Source: Paenibacillus sp. LS1 (GTDB taxonomy: Bacteria; Bacillota; Bacilli; Paenibacillales; Paenibacillaceae). Taken from it: a DNA stretch of 64,000 nt. The stretch is taken from positions 124,001 to 188,000 of the forward strand of contig NZ_JAPDOE010000009.1 of assembly GCF_026013365.1 (NCBI RefSeq), given 5' to 3'. Positions 62,783 to 64,000 of this stretch are shown here, one piece after another (within the stretch, counting starts at the first letter, position 1; each line of letters begins with the position of its first letter). The translations under genes were made by a program, and so were the position numbers. The notes below the pieces were generated by a model. It was not told the DNA's origin. It was given only the letters and a program-made list of their open reading frames with translations, and made no database searches.

Positions 62783-62817
62783 AAGATGCATCTGCTTAAT
62801 ACAGATGCGTCTTTTTT
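62783..62817 (+). terminator. Terminator before the GntR gene
   Basis: AAGATGCATCTG pairs with CAGATGCGTCTT (one G-U) around CTTAATA and six T residues follow; it ends the GT2 transcript. Confidence 0.85.
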
Positions 62818-62880
62818 GTGGCAAAATGGTTCAATTTGGAGGTGGTGAAAAAAAAATTATGAATTTACTCGAAAAAAGTA

Positions 62881-62934
62881 TTGCATATAAGTTTAGTCGG
62901 AATTATATTAATGGTATAAGGTCTAGACCATATA
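62881..62934 (+). promoter_or_regulatory. Promoter and palindromic operator of the GntR-amidohydrolase operon
   Basis: TTGCAT (62881-62886), 17 bp and TATATT (62904-62909) are followed by TATAAGGTCTAGACCATATA (62915-62934), a 20-bp near-perfect palindrome with core GGTCTAGACC at the start site. It is a typical FadR/GntR autorepressor site. Confidence 0.6.
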
Positions 62935-62951
62935 CAGATCGGAGTGTTTAG

Positions 62952-63704
62952 ATGTCCAGTACGTTTTCATTTCGTTTTGAGAAAGTATCTACCAAAAAGG
63001 TTAGTGAATTCATTAGGGAACAACTGGAAGAAGCCATTATTTTGAAAGAATTAATGAGTGAAGAACAACTTCCAGCCGAGCGAGATCTGGCAGAGATCTT
63101 TAATGTAAGCCGCATTACGGTTCGCGAGGCACTTTCCTCACTGGAAGATAAAGGATTGATTGAGAAACGGGTGGGTGCCAAAGGTGGAACGTTTGTACTG
63201 CCTCTGACAGCCAATTCGCATAAACGGACCAGAGAAGAAATTAAACGAGATTGGGCACAGATGCTGAAGGTGTTTGAATATCGAACCATCATCGAGCCGG
63301 AGGGAGCTTTTCTGGCTGCTGAGCGGATCACCGCAGGCGAACTGGAGCTGCTTGAGGGCTATATGGAACAAAGTATAGAGCCAGACTGTACAAGGGAATG
63401 GTTCAGGGCGCTGGATGTGAAATTTCATCTGACGATTGCCAAAGCGTCAGGGAATCCATATTGCGAGAGAGCCGTCAGACAGATCCGGACCAAAATTAAT
63501 CCGGCGCTGGATTTGATGCCTTATGATGACCGGATACGTACCGTCAACTACGGTGTACATATGGAGATTCTTGAAGCACTGAAAGCACATGACAGTATCA
63601 GGTCCCGGGAGACGATGAAAAGACATATCGAATTCTCTGCTGACGCGATCTATGCCCGTTTGGTTTCTGAATCGGACGAAAATGAAGGGAATGACAGCGA
63701 ATGA
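62952..63704 (+). CDS. FadR/GntR-family transcriptional regulator
   Basis: The 250-residue protein has the GntR winged helix (about residues 10-75, EEQLPAERDLAEIFNVSRITVREALSSLEDKG) and a C-terminal FCD all-helical ligand domain (about 90-235). It overlaps the amidohydrolase start by ATGA, so the pair is translationally coupled. The palindrome at 62915 is the likely operator. The ligand may be an acid related to the amidohydrolase substrate. Confidence 0.92.
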   Translation: MSSTFSFRFEKVSTKKVSEFIREQLEEAIILKELMSEEQLPAERDLAEIFNVSRITVREALSSLEDKGLIEKRVGAKGGTFVLPLTANSHKRTREEIKRDWAQMLKVFEYRTIIEPEGAFLAAERITAGELELLEGYMEQSIEPDCTREWFRALDVKFHLTIAKASGNPYCERAVRQIRTKINPALDLMPYDDRIRTVNYGVHMEILEALKAHDSIRSRETMKRHIEFSADAIYARLVSESDENEGNDSE

Positions 63705-64000
63705 ATCGTTCAGAACTAATACAGCTGGCTCAGCCACTACAAGCCCAGTTAAGCGCCTGGCGCAGAGATTTGCATCGCCATCCGGAAATCGGTTACGAGG
63801 AGCATCGCACATCCGCTATCGTAGCTGAGCATCTGGAAAGCCTGGGGCTGGAAGTTACACGTAATGTCGGACAGACCGGGGTTACAGGCCTGCTTCGCGG
63901 AGAGACAGATGGACCAACCTTTGCCTTGCGCGCGGACATGGATGCCTTGCCAATCCAGGATCAGAAAGCGGTGGAATACCGCTCACAAGTGGAAGGCAAA
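63701..64000 (+). CDS. M20-family amidohydrolase, N-terminal part (cut by window end)
   Basis: ATG at 63701 overlaps the GntR stop by 4 bp. The visible 100 residues read WRRDLHRHPEIGYEEHRTSA, then LRADMDALPIQ, the first metal-binding block of M20D amidohydrolases (hippurate hydrolase, N-acetyl amino acid deacylase, IAA-amino acid hydrolase). The rest lies outside the window. It hydrolyses an N-acyl amino acid or related amide; the exact substrate is not visible. Confidence 0.9.
   Translation, partial: MNRSELIQLAQPLQAQLSAWRRDLHRHPEIGYEEHRTSAIVAEHLESLGLEVTRNVGQTGVTGLLRGETDGPTFALRADMDALPIQDQKAVEYRSQVEGK

Noticed and set aside
62859..62951. 30-codon frame whose TAG abuts the ATG of the GntR gene
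   Set aside because: The ribosome site is 12-14 bp away and the best promoter starts inside the frame at about 62915, so most transcripts would lack its start.
1..64000. CRISPR array, prophage, toxin-antitoxin or defence island
   Set aside because: I see no regularly spaced direct repeats, integrase, phage structural genes, small coupled toxin pairs or known defence enzymes in the window.

Overview
This window looks like chromosomal DNA of a plant- or soil-associated Paenibacillus. The evidence is mid-40s percent GC by eye, strong GGAGG-type ribosome binding sites with many TTG and GTG starts, LplABC-type sugar importers paired with YesM/YesN-like two-component systems, YheC/D-like and bacillopeptidase F-like proteins, and many glycoside hydrolases. 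The genus is inferred from gene content and no marker gene is present. I see no rRNA, tRNA, CRISPR array, phage or full-length insertion sequence.

Layout. Bases 1-8300 hold small regulator/transporter units: the 3' end of a short-chain dehydrogenase, a LysR regulator, a TetR-MFS efflux pair, a kinase-like orphan, an alpha/beta hydrolase, a metallo-beta-lactamase-fold hydrolase, and a LysE exporter divergent from an XRE-cupin regulator. Bases 8300-22200 are an arabinan locus: a secreted GH43 endo-arabinanase, a giant GH51 arabinofuranosidase without a signal peptide, two ABC permeases, a histidine kinase, a response regulator and a solute-binding lipoprotein. Bases 22200-28300 hold a small unknown gene, a large-subunit catalase, a TrmB regulator, an MFS transporter and two tandem sugar O-acetyltransferases. 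Bases 28300-32500 hold a GH1 6-phospho-beta-glucosidase divergent from its probable LacI regulator, with a 228-bp palindromic element between them, then small genes including a 45-residue secreted peptide.

Bases 32500-42300 carry a LacI regulator, an ABC importer, a GH30 glycosidase, an AraC regulator divergent from a GH29 fucosidase, and a ChbG/YdjC deacetylase with a basic tail. After a 0.9-kb gene-poor leader comes a 1749-residue secreted subtilase (43158-48407), then a YheC/D-like ATP-grasp protein. Bases 49589-58345 form a mannoside locus: a GntR-LacI hybrid regulator, GH125, a complete SBP-permease-permease importer, and GH38. Bases 58591-61653 are a Gfo/Idh oxidoreductase - AraC - Gfo/Idh operon. 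The end holds a 158-bp MITE, a family 2 glycosyltransferase, and a FadR-type regulator overlapping an M20 amidohydrolase that runs off the window.

How the genes work together. Each sugar locus joins a membrane or DNA-binding sensor, an importer without its own ATPase (a shared MsmX-type ATPase elsewhere is inferred) and mostly cytoplasmic glycosidases. This suggests import of oligosaccharides followed by intracellular breakdown. Arabinan is first cut outside the cell by GH43. GH125, GH38 and GH29 together suggest use of N-glycan or mannan fragments. Several regulators have candidate operators beside them: an 18-bp palindrome (16-bp core repeated) for the LacI at 32617, and direct repeats 21-22 bp apart for both AraC proteins. 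No clear new defence or mobile system is visible. The most novel material is the structured palindromic element at 30044-30271, the small-ORF leaders, the mini secreted peptide and the mirrored GH43/GH51 architectures.
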